NCBI GenBank assembly: GCA_033439765.1
Contig: JAULSN010000005.1
Span: 868,001-932,000 of the forward strand
DNA: 64,000 bases
Direction: 5' to 3'
From: Lasiosphaeria ovina
Taxonomy: Eukaryota; Ascomycota; Sordariomycetes; Sordariales; Lasiosphaeriaceae
The position numbers and the translations under genes were made by a program. This document shows positions 30,939-42,952 of this stretch, in pieces; within the stretch, counting starts at the first letter, position 1, and each line of letters opens with the position of its first letter. The notes beneath the pieces were generated by a model. It made no database searches. It was not told where the DNA came from and saw only the letters and a list, made by a program, of their open reading frames with translations.

Positions 30939-33900
30939 GGCGTCTTACTCGGTGCGCTCGCAACGTTGCGAGTCTTGGCAGCGGATTTTCTAGGCTTCAT
31001 GGAGCTGGTCTTTCGGCGATGTCTAACCCACATGGTTACCCAATGTGTTGTCTTTATGACCTCGTATTTGAAGACTAGTGGGTCGAGGAGACTCTAAATA
31101 GTAAAGGAAAGAGAGGCGTGGGGGAGGGGGGAGGGGGTTGTAAGCTGTTATAGGCCTCTATCTGCTTATCTTCCGAGCCTCGTCAACCCTAAAAAGTGAG
31201 GCGGTATGCAGACGTGAATACGTGTTTGGTCAAAAATAAACCCTCAGGAAAGGCAGGGCGGGGTGCGTGCGGGGGTTGCATCCGATGCCAGTCAAGGGCG
31301 CTACTCTCCAGCCTTGGGCCTAGATCTCTCAATTATCGTGCAGACTGCCCTCCCTCCCCAGTTACGGATTGCTTGAATCCCAAATTGGGCATCAGTACAT
31401 GCTGCACCCGGCTTTAACCATCCTGTCTGTGCCTATGATTAGGCAGCAGCCCCGAAATCGGGTCAGCAGCCAGAAGTTAGGATCAGTAGTTCAGAACGGG
31501 GTCCAAAACTGTTTCATGACTTCTCTTTCCTTTCTGCTACATCTTGCACACGTAATACACTCGATCTAATTATATGCAAAAAGCGACCGATTTCTGGCTC
31601 CTCCAGTTTCTCTGTTGGAATGACAAGGTCATTCGTACTAGTCACTATGGTAACCGTTGCGAAAGGATGGGGGGTTTTGGTGGTTATATTCTTCTCTGTT
31701 CACTATGTAAAAGGATCACGAACTACGGGGACAGGACGCGGGTGGCTTTGGCAAAGCTCTGTGGTCACGTGTTGGTAGCGTGTGGCCCGTGCGCCCTAAG
31801 GTCACGTGAAGAACGCGTTTGCCCCGCGCGCTGACAGTTCCCCACTGTTTTCCCTAGTAACTAATCATAGCTCTGCAGCTGCACGAGCCTGAGTGGTCGG
31901 TGATTCCTACATTCTCAAACGTCAAATCTAATCTCAATCGCACGTACTGTAGTAAGCCCTCACACCCCAATTAAATTATCATGAATTACGATCCCAAACA
32001 TTCGCGTCACTACCTCGTCTTGCATCGCGAACCCTCTACTGTCGGAGGAAAGATAGTGTTCTAGAGCAGTTTAGACTGCCTATTATCAAAGGAGAAAAGC
32101 GGCGCGATTGACCTCTCACAAAACCATCGGAGCCATTCAGTTTTACGATTTTGGATCTCCTTCAAGACTTGTTGATCATCACTGGAAAGCATCAAGCTAA
32201 ACTAATTTCTCTTACAGAGGTGGGTTCTGTGTTTGCGCAGGCGCAGGCGGGATACGTAACTCTTGGGGCGTAAAATTAGCTGCCGGATCGGTCGGGGATA
32301 AGGCCGGCCGCAACCCGGGGCGGGAACAACGTAGGCTAAGGGGATGCGAGCTTGGCCAGGCCATTCAAGCTGCCAATGTGTTTCCTCGGAAAATAGCCAT
32401 CATGCAATTTTCCTGTTCGGGGCCGCGAGTTTGCTGGCCGGAGTTCAGAGCTGAGCTACGTAAAGGCCACGAATTCGCGAGGGCAGAACAAGCGACTCGA
32501 GGGACAATGGAAGCTCAGGAAGGAAAATGAGCGTGGGAAGAGGAAGCCGAGGCCACATACCATCAGAAACAGGGCAGTCAGGCTTATAGATGTTGTTTTC
32601 ACCGCCCGATCGAGCAGCCACCAGCATGATTGAGCTCGGCAGCATCTGGAAAAGCGCATGAAAACCTTCGCTTGGAGCAATGGCCGCTGAGGGACCATCT
32701 TGATCGTGTCACTGGGATGAGCAACGCTGCTCCCAGGCGCAAGCAGGATTGGTAAAGGTGGGTGATCACGCCAGTTATGTTCGTAAACGTGCATGTGGTC
32801 CCGTAAGTCTTCTTCACAGTGCGGTGTGCACCTGTACGTTAGTATCGAAGGCCCAGCTGTGACTGTGACTGACCTGATAGTCACGGTCTTTACCAACGGG
32901 AATTGCTGTGGAGATTCTGCGAGTTTGGATACTAAAACGTGTTGGAATGTGTTGGGAAGGCAGTCATTCCTGGTGCATTATATGTAGTTGTCTGTTGTAG
33001 GGGATCATGAAAGTAGAAAGGAGAGAATCACTACAGCTAGTAGGAGATATGTGTTGGAAAAGGTGCTTGATACTTGAGATGGTGTCATGCTGTGAAGGTA
33101 GTACTACCCGTCAATCAATTCTTGCGATATAATTCAAAGCATCAATCTTCAATGACACGTCTAACTTTGCTGGGCCTGGTGCGGCTGTGCACCGCTTCAG
33201 GCCACTGGGATCATGACTTTTCAAGGCTAGCCAGACTGATTAAGGTACCCATTGGGTGGTCTCGGCCAAAGCAACGCCTGCACCTCCTACACTACCACCA
33301 CGCAGCATACATTGCGTCCTGTCCTGATGTATAGCATACACACAGGAGCAGACCTATAATGGTGCTCAAGGGGTAGTTCTATCCACTCATTACGCTCTGA
33401 CCTGCCTCAACGCCGTCCACCACCCGCAGTCGAAGACCCCAGAGATACACAAGTGCTTCATCTATTATCCTCAACTGGACGCCCTTGTGAGACTCCACCC
33501 CCAACAACGTTGTTCTTCTTCACCATGCCGACAGCATTCCATGGGTCACGTTGACCCCCAAGAAGCCAGTTCTCCATAGAGCTGTTACCTTTGAACTTGT
33601 CCTTTCCTTGACTCAACGGTTCTGGGTGAGATCGGGTGGCGGGGACCCAGATCTCAGGGGCATTGGGGGATTGGGGCTCCATTTAGGGATAAATTGCAGT
33701 AAACTGGTGGGGGGTGTTAGAATAGGTTGAATAGTAGATGTCGGATGCTGTGGCGCTTTGAGGGGAAAGACTTGCTCTGTGAAAGTGAAGAACTCTGCGT
33801 CTTGGATCCGGATGCGCGAGGTAATGTTCTCCTGGGCTGAAAAGGGGCTTGCAATGGACTGCAAATGAGAGGGCGTCTGGATTTCAGTGTTTCTGTTGTT

Positions 33901-34737
33901 GATCTGTCTCTTCTCGCTGGATTGCCGGCATTATGATCACGACTGGGAGGGAGCAACAACCTCCTTTTATGCTCATCACCGGCATCAAATCACTCCCATG
34001 GTTTCCTCATCAGCGGATCTAAACCCTTGGATTCAAAAACTTGCCCCGTAATACGGACGTCTAAGCCCAGCGGAACACGAACCGGCCTGATCATTCTGGG
34101 AGACGCTACGAAAACTGGCCCCGTCATGGTTTCCCGCAAAGCGACACGATGTGGAGTTTTTGCCAACCTCACCGAAGGGATGCGAAGAGGAACAGAGAAC
34201 TAGCCCCGTGTTGAGCGAAGGGGCAGAAATTGTCTTCCACACGTTGAGGCCTGGGCTGAAGAAGTGGGTGCGTCGCCCGCTGAATCGGAGATGCAATGCT
34301 TCTCGGGGCGAGAAACGGATGCCAATGAGACGTTCACTAATTTTAGCCCGAGGAGAATCCTGAGGCTCGAAAAAATGGCCCCGGACCTACACGTGTGTTC
34401 AGGCCGGGAGTGGCGTTCTCTTGTGCAACATCAGGGGTTGGACTCGACTTGCTGCTCGTTGATTGGACGTTGGGTGGTGCAATCGATTGGACCAAAAAAC
34501 TGACCCTAGTAACTTAGGCCCCTCCGCTCTGCTGTTGCCTTGGTGTGGAGGCCAATTTTGATGTCTAATCATTGCGACTTGGCGCTTGCGCAATTTTCGG
34601 TCAGTCAACTGGTAGGAAGTGAACGAGGGGAATGTGATCAGGCGTCGCGCCCCACCTCCACCATTGCAGCAGGGAGACAAAGGAACCCAATCGTGCCAGA
34701 CGCCTGTCAATGTCGACGTCAGGTCTCAAAAGGAAAG
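30939..34737. other. Long gene-poor stretch, no supported gene
   Basis: Almost 3.8 kb hold only short frames. The longest (minus, 32456-32896) lacks an ATG start and any recognisable domain. AT content is moderate and no LTR, transposase or tRNA was recognised. The right end should contain the promoter of the gene at 34738. Confidence 0.4.
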
Positions 34738-35820
34738 ATGGCTAGAGATACGCTAGAGGCCACCCCTGAGAGCATTGCGGCTGATCTCGCTCCGAGGATA
34801 GTAGAGGGGAGCGGAGACGTCGCCTCTCATGACAGCAACACTGCGTTGTTTGTCTCCGGATTTTCGAGAGCTTCACTGGGGGAAATCAGGGCAGAAACAC
34901 CCAAGAGCGCCAACGACAACCCCAGGTCTGCACCATCTCCAACGTGCCGCGATAATGCCGAAGAATCGAAGCCAGGCAATCGCAAATCGAGGAAGCGCGA
35001 GAAGCAAAGAGCCAGACGCGCGCTGAAGAGACGACAAAACCAGGAGACCACAGGAGTCGAATCGGCCTCCCAAGACGACGTGAAGGGGCAAGATGGGGGA
35101 GGAACAGGCAAACGGCACCGACCGACGCAGGTGGAGCAAAGTATGAACTTCTTCATGACCATGTATGACTGGTCTGGCTTTTTTCTTCGGTCCGAATCTT
35201 GGCTCCCTCACCTGAATGCAGGCGGCAAGCTCGATTTTGAAACCGCTGAATCCATTTCTAGAGCAGTCAAGCGATCCTGGTTCGGTAGCGGTGGGCCATC
35301 AGGTTTCAAGTCTCTTGAGGAGTTGGAGCGATTTACCGAATTGAAGGAGAAGGAAGCATCATACATTGAGAAACAGCTGAACAGGATGCCGTCTTTGCAA
35401 GACGAAGCATGGAAGTCATACTTTGGAGACTTGGAGAGGCTTTCGCAGCAGAGGCCTGTTGAGGAAATACTTGGTGGGCCAGCCGAGTTTCTCCGTGACA
35501 CGATTCTGCCGTGTCTTCGGGCGCAAGTCATTTCCTTAAGAGCGCGCACTAGGGAGGTTAGAGTTTTACGTGATAAGTACGAACGGCTATGCCAGAAGTG
35601 GGATCGTCAGGAGGGGCTTCGCTCCTTGATTTCCAGTTTGCGGATCAGCCAGGGACTCATTATTCCTGTATGCCCCGTCTGGAAAGAGGTAAGCGAGGAG
35701 ATTGAACTGCTCCAGGGGGATCTTTTAGAACCTCATGATTTGAGGATCTTGAACGAGAACAGGAGGAGGACACAAGTAGCTTATGAGGAAGCCATGGTGA
35801 GCGCCTTGCTCGTTGCTTGA
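34738..35820 (+). CDS. Hypothetical basic/coiled-coil protein
   Basis: A single-exon frame of 360 codons starts at an ATG in good context (gaaagATGGCT); the frame is open further upstream, with another ATG at 34561. Residues 85-105 are a very basic stretch (NRKSRKREKQRARRALKRR) that would serve as a nuclear localisation or nucleic-acid-binding segment. The C-terminal 220 residues are predicted helical with heptad-like patterning (SLRARTREVRVLRDKYERL). No known domain was recognised. No signal peptide or membrane segment is present. Confidence 0.6.
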   Translation: MARDTLEATPESIAADLAPRIVEGSGDVASHDSNTALFVSGFSRASLGEIRAETPKSANDNPRSAPSPTCRDNAEESKPGNRKSRKREKQRARRALKRRQNQETTGVESASQDDVKGQDGGGTGKRHRPTQVEQSMNFFMTMYDWSGFFLRSESWLPHLNAGGKLDFETAESISRAVKRSWFGSGGPSGFKSLEELERFTELKEKEASYIEKQLNRMPSLQDEAWKSYFGDLERLSQQRPVEEILGGPAEFLRDTILPCLRAQVISLRARTREVRVLRDKYERLCQKWDRQEGLRSLISSLRISQGLIIPVCPVWKEVSEEIELLQGDLLEPHDLRILNENRRRTQVAYEEAMVSALLVA

Positions 35821-36401
35821 TGTTGACAAGAGCTGTGGACGTCACTTCACATTACTGCGGCACAAGACCCAATAGTTAAAGAGCGACAATAGTTGGTATT
35901 TTTTTGGTCAGATCTTGAGCCGTTCTGGTCAGATCTTGGGCCGTAGAAACGCTCATCAAATAGTTTGGCACTAATTACATTCTTCACCGGGCGGTCACCA
36001 ATGGCTCAAGCCTTATGATGGATCTCGAATGACGTTGAATTTCGAGTGGCGATTGGATCTCGAGTGACGATTGGATCTCGAGTGTTGATGGATCTCGAGT
36101 GTTGATGGATCCGATCAGTGGCGCGGTTCGAGGGGCCTCCTGCAGATCAAAGGAGGATTTAAGACCCACCTTTGTGCGGGATCCCGACATAGCCATCATT
36201 CTCTTAAGGCAGTCCTTAGCAGATTGATGGAACCGGTAACTCAGCCATGGGGATCTCCAGCAGCTGCAAATCGGCAATAGATTCTCCGTAGGGACATCAT
36301 CGTGGGAAGGATGGAGAAGCCAATCCACATCACGAGGTGATGTAAGATCATTGGTAAACGGGGGTGGAGCATGCCACTCCGGAAGCCGACTAAGCTCAAG
36401 A
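35821..36401. other. Convergent 3' region between two genes
   Basis: It holds the tandem repeat at 36019-36112 and otherwise nothing recognised. The frame of a long minus ORF passing through here is a shadow of the zinc-finger gene. Confidence 0.4.
36019..36112. repeat. Short tandem repeat, GATTGGATCTCGAGT units
   Basis: About five imperfect units of 18-21 bases centred on GGATCTCGAGTG lie just downstream of the zinc-finger gene. Unit spacing varies by a codon-like 3 bases. Confidence 0.75.
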
Positions 36402-37577
36402 TCAGGCCAAAGTCCCCAACGAAGTGATTGAAGTGGCCGATTTTCTGTGTCGGCCGCCCTTTTTTCCTCCGGACTCGTAATGGGCGACGAAGGAAGCGAA
36501 ATCGTCAAAGGTTGCTGGGCACTGAGCTGAACACCGTGACCGACACCTATATGGTCCCACGAAAACAGGGTCTCTGTGCCGTTGATGGTGCTCCTTGAAC
36601 TTGTCCCAACGTAGACTGGGAAAGGATTTTCCGCAGGCGCATGTATAAACGTTGGGGTTTTGTCGGTGCTCGGTGGAGTCAACTGCGGCGTGACGATACT
36701 TGCAGGTCTGGATGTGACGGGCGAGGCCAGGCTTGTCGGCGTAGTGTTTTCCGCATCCTTCGGCTGGGCAAGCATACCGGATCTTGCACGGTCGCTGTCT
36801 ATTGTCGGGGCGGTCGAGGTGAGTCCTGCGCTCGCGCATATGTTAGTCTCGGACCACTCGCTGATACGGTTGGGACGGATTGCGGCCGGGGTCATCCTAC
36901 CTAAGGCTTTCTGCGGTGAAGAACAACTTGTTGCATTTGGTACAGCGATGTGTTTCTGCATGCTCAATCCGAAGTCTTGAACCCTTGGAAGTGGCGCTAT
37001 GATGTTCTGCCGGATCGGTGACGTCGAACTGTTTGGGTCTTCCTCCGGGAGACTGAATGGGAGAGCCATCTCTAGGCCCTGGCGCGGCCTGGATGTCGGG
37101 GTTGTTGACTTGGACGAGGTGCTGCGGAGTGCTAACTGACGAAGCAGGCGTCGAATTGGCGGCCCAATCGGCTGCGCTAGTTGTGGCAGGTGAAGTTGAG
37201 TTTTGTGGGTCGGATACAAATGGGGAGAGGTTGTCTACCAGTGATGAGAAGGGAAGAATGTCGTGTGCGGAGAAGTTAAAGTCAAAGAAATCGGGTGGCG
37301 CAGAAGCTATATCACCGAGAATTGTTGTGTCCCAATTCTCGCCGAAATTGTCATGACCTTGCCCGGGTGTCGAGTCGAAGAAACTTGATCCCGGTAATGT
37401 TGGCTGTGATATCCACTGCTGGTCGCTCGGTCCGAAATCAGGTTGGCAGGACTGGGGATTCCAAAATGACGGAGGGTCGAAGTTCCAGTCAAATCCGTTG
37501 TGGAGGTCGCTGTCGATTAAATGATGACCATGATTACCGTCAGAGATGGTGCGAGCGCGGACCTGGATCCGCGCGTG
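36402..37577 (-). CDS. C2H2-type zinc-finger protein, 5' end unresolved
   Basis: The last exon (36402-36825) and an upstream exon (from 36901) join across a 75-nt intron (GTAGGA, GACTAAC branch, GCAG). The junction falls inside the first finger: CTKCNKLFFTAESL + RTHLD. Further finger-like units are YACPAEGCGKHYADKPGLAR (then H, xxx, C), YTCACGKSFP with HHQRH, and YRCRSRCSAQCP with AHYE. Upstream the frame is Asp/Pro/Ser/Phe-rich, like an acidic activation region (WNFDPPSFWN, PPDFFDFNFS). The frame is open only to 37577 and has no ATG there, so at least one 5' exon is missing; a strong donor (AAAG|GTAAGT) at 37756 may end it. Probably a DNA-binding transcription factor; targets are unknown. 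Confidence 0.68.
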
Positions 37578-38199
37578 TCACGAAGTTGGACGGAGATCTG
37601 GCGAGAAGGCGGGGCCTGATCAAATGACCGGCCCCAAACGGGGATTTTGAACTGCTTGACGAGAGAGGAGGGGCCGGGTAGATTGTAACTCCGCCGGTGG
37701 GTGAAGACGAGAAGTGTATGCGGAAGAAAAGACAAAGTTGGGCTCACGAACACTTACCTTTATCTATTTCCCGCGCTCGCAGGGCAAGTTTTGATAGCCA
37801 ATCGCGCTCTCGGATGGATTTGTTTCTTCTGTTAGAGAATACCAGCAATAATGTCCGGAATTTCTGACAGCCGAAGTAACACACTAACGGGAAGGAGGGC
37901 CGGAGGGGCAGATATTGTTGCCCAACCACTGCCCCCCACCATCCGCCCAATCTCAAGTAACGCAAAGAAGTGCGAGTTTCAGCTGCCGCTCCGCCACACT
38001 TGACACAACCGTGTCGAGTCGTCCTCCGTAAGATGAACTCATCGCGCAGGTCACGTCATATCAACAGGACTTATAACTAAACGCGCTGTATTATGTAATT
38101 TGCTCCGAGGCCCTATGCCAAGCCGTAAAGGCATTTCCAACTTTGATGAACAACTCCTCCTCAAATCTTCTGGAGTAAAAACAGATCGGGAAGCTAGCG
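37578..38199. other. Unresolved 5' region of the zinc-finger gene and pseudogene flank
   Basis: A likely 5' exon or leader of the zinc-finger gene ends at the GTAAGT donor near 37756. Nothing else was recognised. Confidence 0.4.
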
Positions 38200-38885
38200 C
38201 CAAGTTAGCCGTCGTACCAAATTGCGAGAAATGATAGACCTACGGGATGCCAGGACCAATAGTAACAAGATCTCCCTCGCTGTCTTTCTTGATAGCTTCG
38301 CCGGGGCCGTAGAATCCCAAGGGAATCGATATGATGGGGCTGCCCTCGAGACTGGCGAATGAGACGGGTACATTGCAGCAGTCGGGGTAACAAGCACATC
38401 GAGCCCGTTCCTGTCCATGGCGGCCTGAAGTCCACCTTCGCCCCCGATGAAGTCGCGGGTTGCTTCCAAATCCTTAAACTCTTGGGAATCAGGATCTAGC
38501 GATACGGCGAGCCCGAAGCTTTCGACGTTGTGATTGGGATAATCCTCATCTGGGTCGGCCTTGGTGTGGTCTATGAGGTCTTGCAAGGTTCGGATCCCCC
38601 TTGGGTTCGTCGTCAGCGTATGGAGGTACGCAGACATGCTAGACGGGAAGTCGGCTTGAGCAACATCCGCTAAAGCCTGGTCGTGGCCATCCATCGTTCT
38701 TCAGCCAGGAGAGCTACGTTGTGGACGACTGTGGCTACTAACATCTCCAGCACGGAAACAGCCACATTCAAGCTCTTGGCTTCTTCGAGCTCTAGCTTTC
38801 CGAGGAGCGATGTTAGGACACCTATCTTGGTGCCTTTGATATTGGCTGTGGCGCACGCGAGAGCATAATCGGGAATATTGTCGAA
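38200..38885 (-). pseudogene. Amidase C-terminal half, frameshifted
   Basis: In minus orientation the sequence reads DNIPDYALACATANIKGTKIG and LALLAEERW-like sequence, then after a shift near 38690 DFPSSMSAYLHTLTTNPRG, DLIDHTKADPDEDYP and GLDVLVTPTAAM, then after another shift near 38370 FASLEGSPIISIPLGFYGPG. This order is that of fungal amidase-signature proteins, which hydrolyse amides using a Ser-Ser-Lys triad. The N-terminal half with the catalytic residues is absent, so the remnant is dead. It directly abuts an NB-ARC fragment in one open frame. Confidence 0.68.
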
Positions 38886-39373
38886 CGATATGTCGTCTGT
38901 CAGGGGATCCAGTGGCTCAATGGCGATCGCAGTGGCGGCTAACATGGATAAACTCGAATTTTGGGTGGTCACCAGAATGTGTCCGTAAGCTGACCGCGGC
39001 CAAAACGACTGGATGATCGAGAGTTCCTCTGCGATGTCGAAAATCACGAGCCAAGGCTTGTCTAAGGAAGAAAGTCCATTATTAGCAAGATTCAAATAGA
39101 GCCCTTTGCCGGTTTTCCCTTAATTAACTAATCACCAGTCATCTCCCGCCAAGCGCGGAGCCTCTCCATACCAAGCTGGGCATAGGAATCTGCTGTACCG
39201 GCTAGGCTGAGCCCCAGCTTTTTAGAGATATCGGCCGCCGTATTTGACAAGTCCAGCACACCCTCCGAGGGGACCCAAAATACGTAGTCGTAGTCGCCAC
39301 GGAACCTAAACGCGTATTCCGCCGCAACAGCCGTTTTGCCGACCCCTCCAAGTTCGTGAAGCAGGCAGAGGAC
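38886..39373 (-). pseudogene. NB-ARC (NLR) domain fragment
   Basis: The fragment starts with LCLLHELGGVGKTAVAAEYA (the P-loop), continues as FRGDYDYVFWVPSEGV and LGMERLRAWREMT, crosses a preserved intron (GTGATT...TTAG, about 39062-39142) and goes on with DKPWLVIFDIAEEL (Walker B region) and SAYGHILVTTQN. It breaks off at DPLTD, where amidase sequence begins. This is the usual NB-ARC core of fungal NLR proteins; the N-terminal effector and the C-terminal repeats are gone or unrecognised. Confidence 0.72.
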
Positions 39374-40118
39374 CTAACGATGTTTTGCAGCGGTTGAGGA
39401 CTAGGAAAGCTCGTGGCGTACAAAAGCTAGCTCTATCTCCCGCCTAGTAAATCTTAGGTTTTGGAAAAGCGGGACTTCAAACAAATTAAATAGAGTATCG
39501 CCCTGCTGCGCCGGGTGGCACTTGCGGACCAGGAAGGCGACCTGACCCTTGTGCAGCGTGGTCATGGCGCGGATGCGGACGACGGCGGGGTCCGTGTCGC
39601 TGTCGAGCACCTTTTGGTCGACTCTGAACACGAAGCCGTAGACGACGGAGAAGCCCACGCCGGGCCCCAGTCGAGATATGCCTTGACCTCGTCGCTGCTG
39701 ACGCCGCGCTGGTCCGTCCAGTGCCCGGTGGCCAGGTCGAGCAGGGACCGTCGCCGCAGATCTCGTTGCTCTCGAGCTTCTGCTTCAGCCACCCGGCCGT
39801 GATGCGGCCCGGGCGCGGGACCAGCTCGGACACGGGCGCGTCGGGCCCAGGGAGCTCGTAAGGGCGCCCGCCACTACCGGACACAGCACCGCGAAGAGCT
39901 GTCTCTGGAACGGGGCATCGTCGATGCGGTGGTCGGGAGGGTAGTAGGGCAGCGGCGGGAGCTCGGGGCGCAGAAGCGACGGGAGCTCGATGGGGAAGGT
40001 GAACAAGAACCGGCACGGCGTGTCTGAGTCGACGCGAAAGTTGGTCTATTTTATGACGGTGGCCGGGAAGTATTCTACCAGCGGCGAGGTGGCGGTTGAA
40101 GCAGATTCGGCCGACATG
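39374..40118 (-). pseudogene. Decayed ORF fragments upstream of the NB-ARC piece
   Basis: Coherent-looking peptide pieces lie in different frames in order: MSAESASTATSPLVEYFPAT, FLFTFPIELPSLLRPELPPL, SELVPRPGRITAGWLKQKLE, DLATGHWTDQRGVSSDEVKA, and GFVFRVDQKVLDSDTDPAV ending at FTRREIELAFVRHELS. GC-rich coding character and the common orientation suggest one former protein broken by at least three frameshifts, possibly the N-terminal part of the former NLR. No family was recognised. Confidence 0.45.
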
Positions 40119-40957
40119 TTCAATGGTTGTTTGACAGTTCAGTTCAGGGACGAAATTACTTTTAAAGAAGAGCTGGTATGAGAAATACTCGCAGGGTGTA
40201 GACATTGAGAGAAACCAAAATGTAGGGAGCAGTGGTCCTTGGTTAGCAGTTGTAGGTACGGATATGGACACATGGAAATTATATGCAAAAAGGGGCAGAC
40301 ACGGAAAAGGGGTGCCCCCAACCCAAGCAAGCCAACAAGTGACTGGGTGCCGATCGCTGATGGTGCGCGTGGCCAATCATCAGAGGACGTTGTCCGCCCT
40401 CTGGCACTCTCAATGCAGACTGACGAACCACGCCTCTGGTCGGGTCGGCAGGTAATCTGTTTGGGGATGCATGGTCGTAAGACCCCTTTTGCTGTAATTA
40501 ACCGTCTAGTTGCAAATTACCTCTGACGGCAATGTGAAATCCCTACTAAATACGGCCCGTTCAGCCTGTCTGAATTGGCTGCTTAAGCAGGGGTCGCTCC
40601 CTCGACCGTCCCGAGATCGGGCCCAGCTGCAGCAGCCCGCTGAGTCTTTTTCTGCCAGACTCCACCAAGCCACATCGGGCAAGGCGCGCACTTTGACTGT
40701 CGCGCTTCCCCATGGGACGATTGGATGCAGCCCTGACAGCTGAAGCAAAGTCAATATTTGACGCAAAAGCTTCAGAGTTCCACTTTTGCTCCATAATCTG
40801 GCCTGATCTGATCCTGAGCGCCATCTCCCCGCCGCTGCCGACCCGACCAAAACGTGCCTGCCGACCGCGCACTTCTCTCCCGGAACCCGACGTCTGGTTT
40901 CGTGCATTCCTTACTCCTCAATTCCCACGTCTGCGTCTGCCGATCCACAGACCGACA
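40119..40957. other. Intergenic and promoter region of the aminotransferase gene
   Basis: No gene is supported. The last 150 bases before 40958 are C/T-rich, as is common for leaders of highly expressed fungal genes. Confidence 0.45.
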
Positions 40958-42538
40958 ATGCTTTCCTCGCTCAGAATTGCCTCGCGCGGCGTCGCCGCAG
41001 GCCGCAACCTTGCTGCCGTGCGCGCAGCTTCCACATGGGCCAACGTGCCCCAAGGTCCACCGGTATGTCATTGTTCCGTGCGCTGCCGCGACGAACAAGC
41101 CGTCGACAAGCCATCGACGGGTTCAATTGACTAGGTAACTAACCTTCGCAGGATGTACGTGCTGCCGCCCGACTCTAACGGCTCTCCACGCCCGCCTGCC
41201 CGTTTGCTGTTGCTGACTGTAGCACCACGCCGTTGCCTCGCCGTCAGGCTATTCTTGGTACGCGGCCAACGCACGCCGAGCACACCTCGCCGTCCTCACA
41301 CTGACAATTGGCTTGCAGGCATCACGGAAGCCTTCAAGGCCGATTCCTTCGCCCAGAAGATCAACCTCGGTTCGTCCACTGCCCCCGCTGTCGCCGCGCC
41401 CCGCCGACCCCGGAGCCACAACTAACCGACCCCTATAGGAGTGGGCGCCTACCGCGATGACCAGGGCAAGCCGTACGTGCTGCCGTCGGTACGCAAGGCC
41501 GAGGACCAGGTGATCGCATCGCGGCTCAACAAGGAGTACGCGGGCATCACGGGCGTGCCCGAGTTCACCAAGGCGGCGGCGGTGCTCGCCTACGGCAAGG
41601 ACAGCTCGGCGCTGAACCGGCTGGCCATCACGCAGTCCATCTCGGGCACGGGGGCGCTGCGCATCGGCGGGGCGTTCCTGGCGCGCTTCTTCCCCGGCGC
41701 CAAGACCATCTACATCCCCGAGCCGTCGTGGGCCAACCACGCGGCCGTCTTCAAGGACTCGGGGCTCGAGGTGCGCAAGTACGCCTACTACAACAAGCAG
41801 ACCATCGGCCTCGACTTTGACGGCCTGCTGGCCGACATCAAGGCGGCGCCCGCCGGCAGCGCGTTCCTGTTCCACGCCTGCGCGCACAACCCCACGGGCG
41901 TCGACCCGACGCCCGCGCAGTGGAAGGAGATCGAGGCGGCCGTCAAGGCGCAGGGCCACTACTCCTTCTTCGACATGGCGTACCAGGGGTTCGCCAGCGG
42001 CGACATCCACAAGGACGCGTTCGCGCTGCGGCACTTTGTCGCGCAGGGCCACAACGTGTGCCTGGCGCAGTCGTTCGCCAAGAACATGGGGCTGTACGGC
42101 GAGCGCATCGGCGCCTTCTCGGTCGTGTGCGCCGACGCGGCCGAGCGCGCGCGCGTCGACTCGCAGATCAAGATCCTGGTCAGGCCCATGTACTCGAACC
42201 CGCCGATCCACGGCGCGCGCATCGCCGCCGAGATCCTCAACACGCCGGCCCTGTACGACCAGTGGCTGGTCGAGGTCAAGGACATGGCCGACCGCATCAT
42301 CACCATGCGCGCCCTGCTCAAGGACAACCTCGAGAAGCTCGGGTCCAAGCACGACTGGAGCCACATCACCAGCCAGATCGGCATGTTCGCCTACACGGGC
42401 CTGACGCCCGAGCAGATGGACGTGCTGGCCAAGGAGCACAGCGTCTATGCCACGCGCGACGGCCGCATCTCGGTCGCCGGCATCACCAGCGCCAACGTCG
42501 GCCGCCTGGCCGAGGCCATCTTCAAGGTGAAGGGCTAA
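40958..42538 (+). CDS. AAT1: Aspartate aminotransferase, mitochondrial, with two microexons
   Basis: Five exons (40958-41062, 41152-41154, 41248-41257, 41319-41369, 41439-42538) give 422 residues. The enzyme moves an amino group between aspartate and 2-oxoglutarate with pyridoxal phosphate. Residues 1-26 ([20 protein letters not shown]...) are an Arg/Ser/Ala-rich presequence for import. Family landmarks are [59 protein letters not shown] and [14 protein letters not shown] with the PLP-binding K271. The second exon is only 3 nt (GAT, Asp) and the third 10 nt (Ala-Ile-Leu plus one base); all four introns have GT...AG ends, and the third exon is needed to keep the frame. Length and motifs are complete, so the gene should be active. 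Confidence 0.93.
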
Positions 42539-42952
42539 CTCTGTCGGGGTGTAGTTGAGTGATGCGGGGGATTTGTTTGCATGCATGCATGTGGGAGGCA
42601 ATTTTGCATTTATTCCAAGCCCCGTCGCGGAACAAGGAAACTCTATCGCACGCACGCCCAACTGCTTGTTTTGCATTGTACAAAAAGAGAGTTGTTCTAG
42701 ACTTTTACAGCATGTATGTACGTACGTATGGGGAGGGGGTGTAGAGAAAATAGTGCAGATGGTTCCTGAGCAGCTTCCCTCCGCTTTGCTCTTTGCATGC
42801 GTGAATGTGAATGTGAATCTGAATGCCATTGCCCTCTGCTTGTTCATCTCGTGGTCATGAAACATTAGCCACAGTCATTTCGTCATCCACCGGCAGCCAG
42901 CCGGACATAGCCGCCGGCTTAGCAAACCCAAATTGCAGCGGCGTGCCAAATC
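42539..42952. other. Convergent 3' region
   Basis: It lies between two converging genes and includes GCATGCATGCATG near 42579 and a T-rich stretch. No gene is seen. Confidence 0.5.

Noticed and set aside
32456..32896. Minus-strand ORF of 146 codons
   Set aside because: It begins with TTG, has no recognisable domain and no promoter-like context.
35984..37219. 411-codon minus-strand ORF
   Set aside because: It is a shadow: the neighbouring frame, joined by one intron, encodes clear zinc fingers, while this frame is Pro/Ser/Thr-rich without domains.
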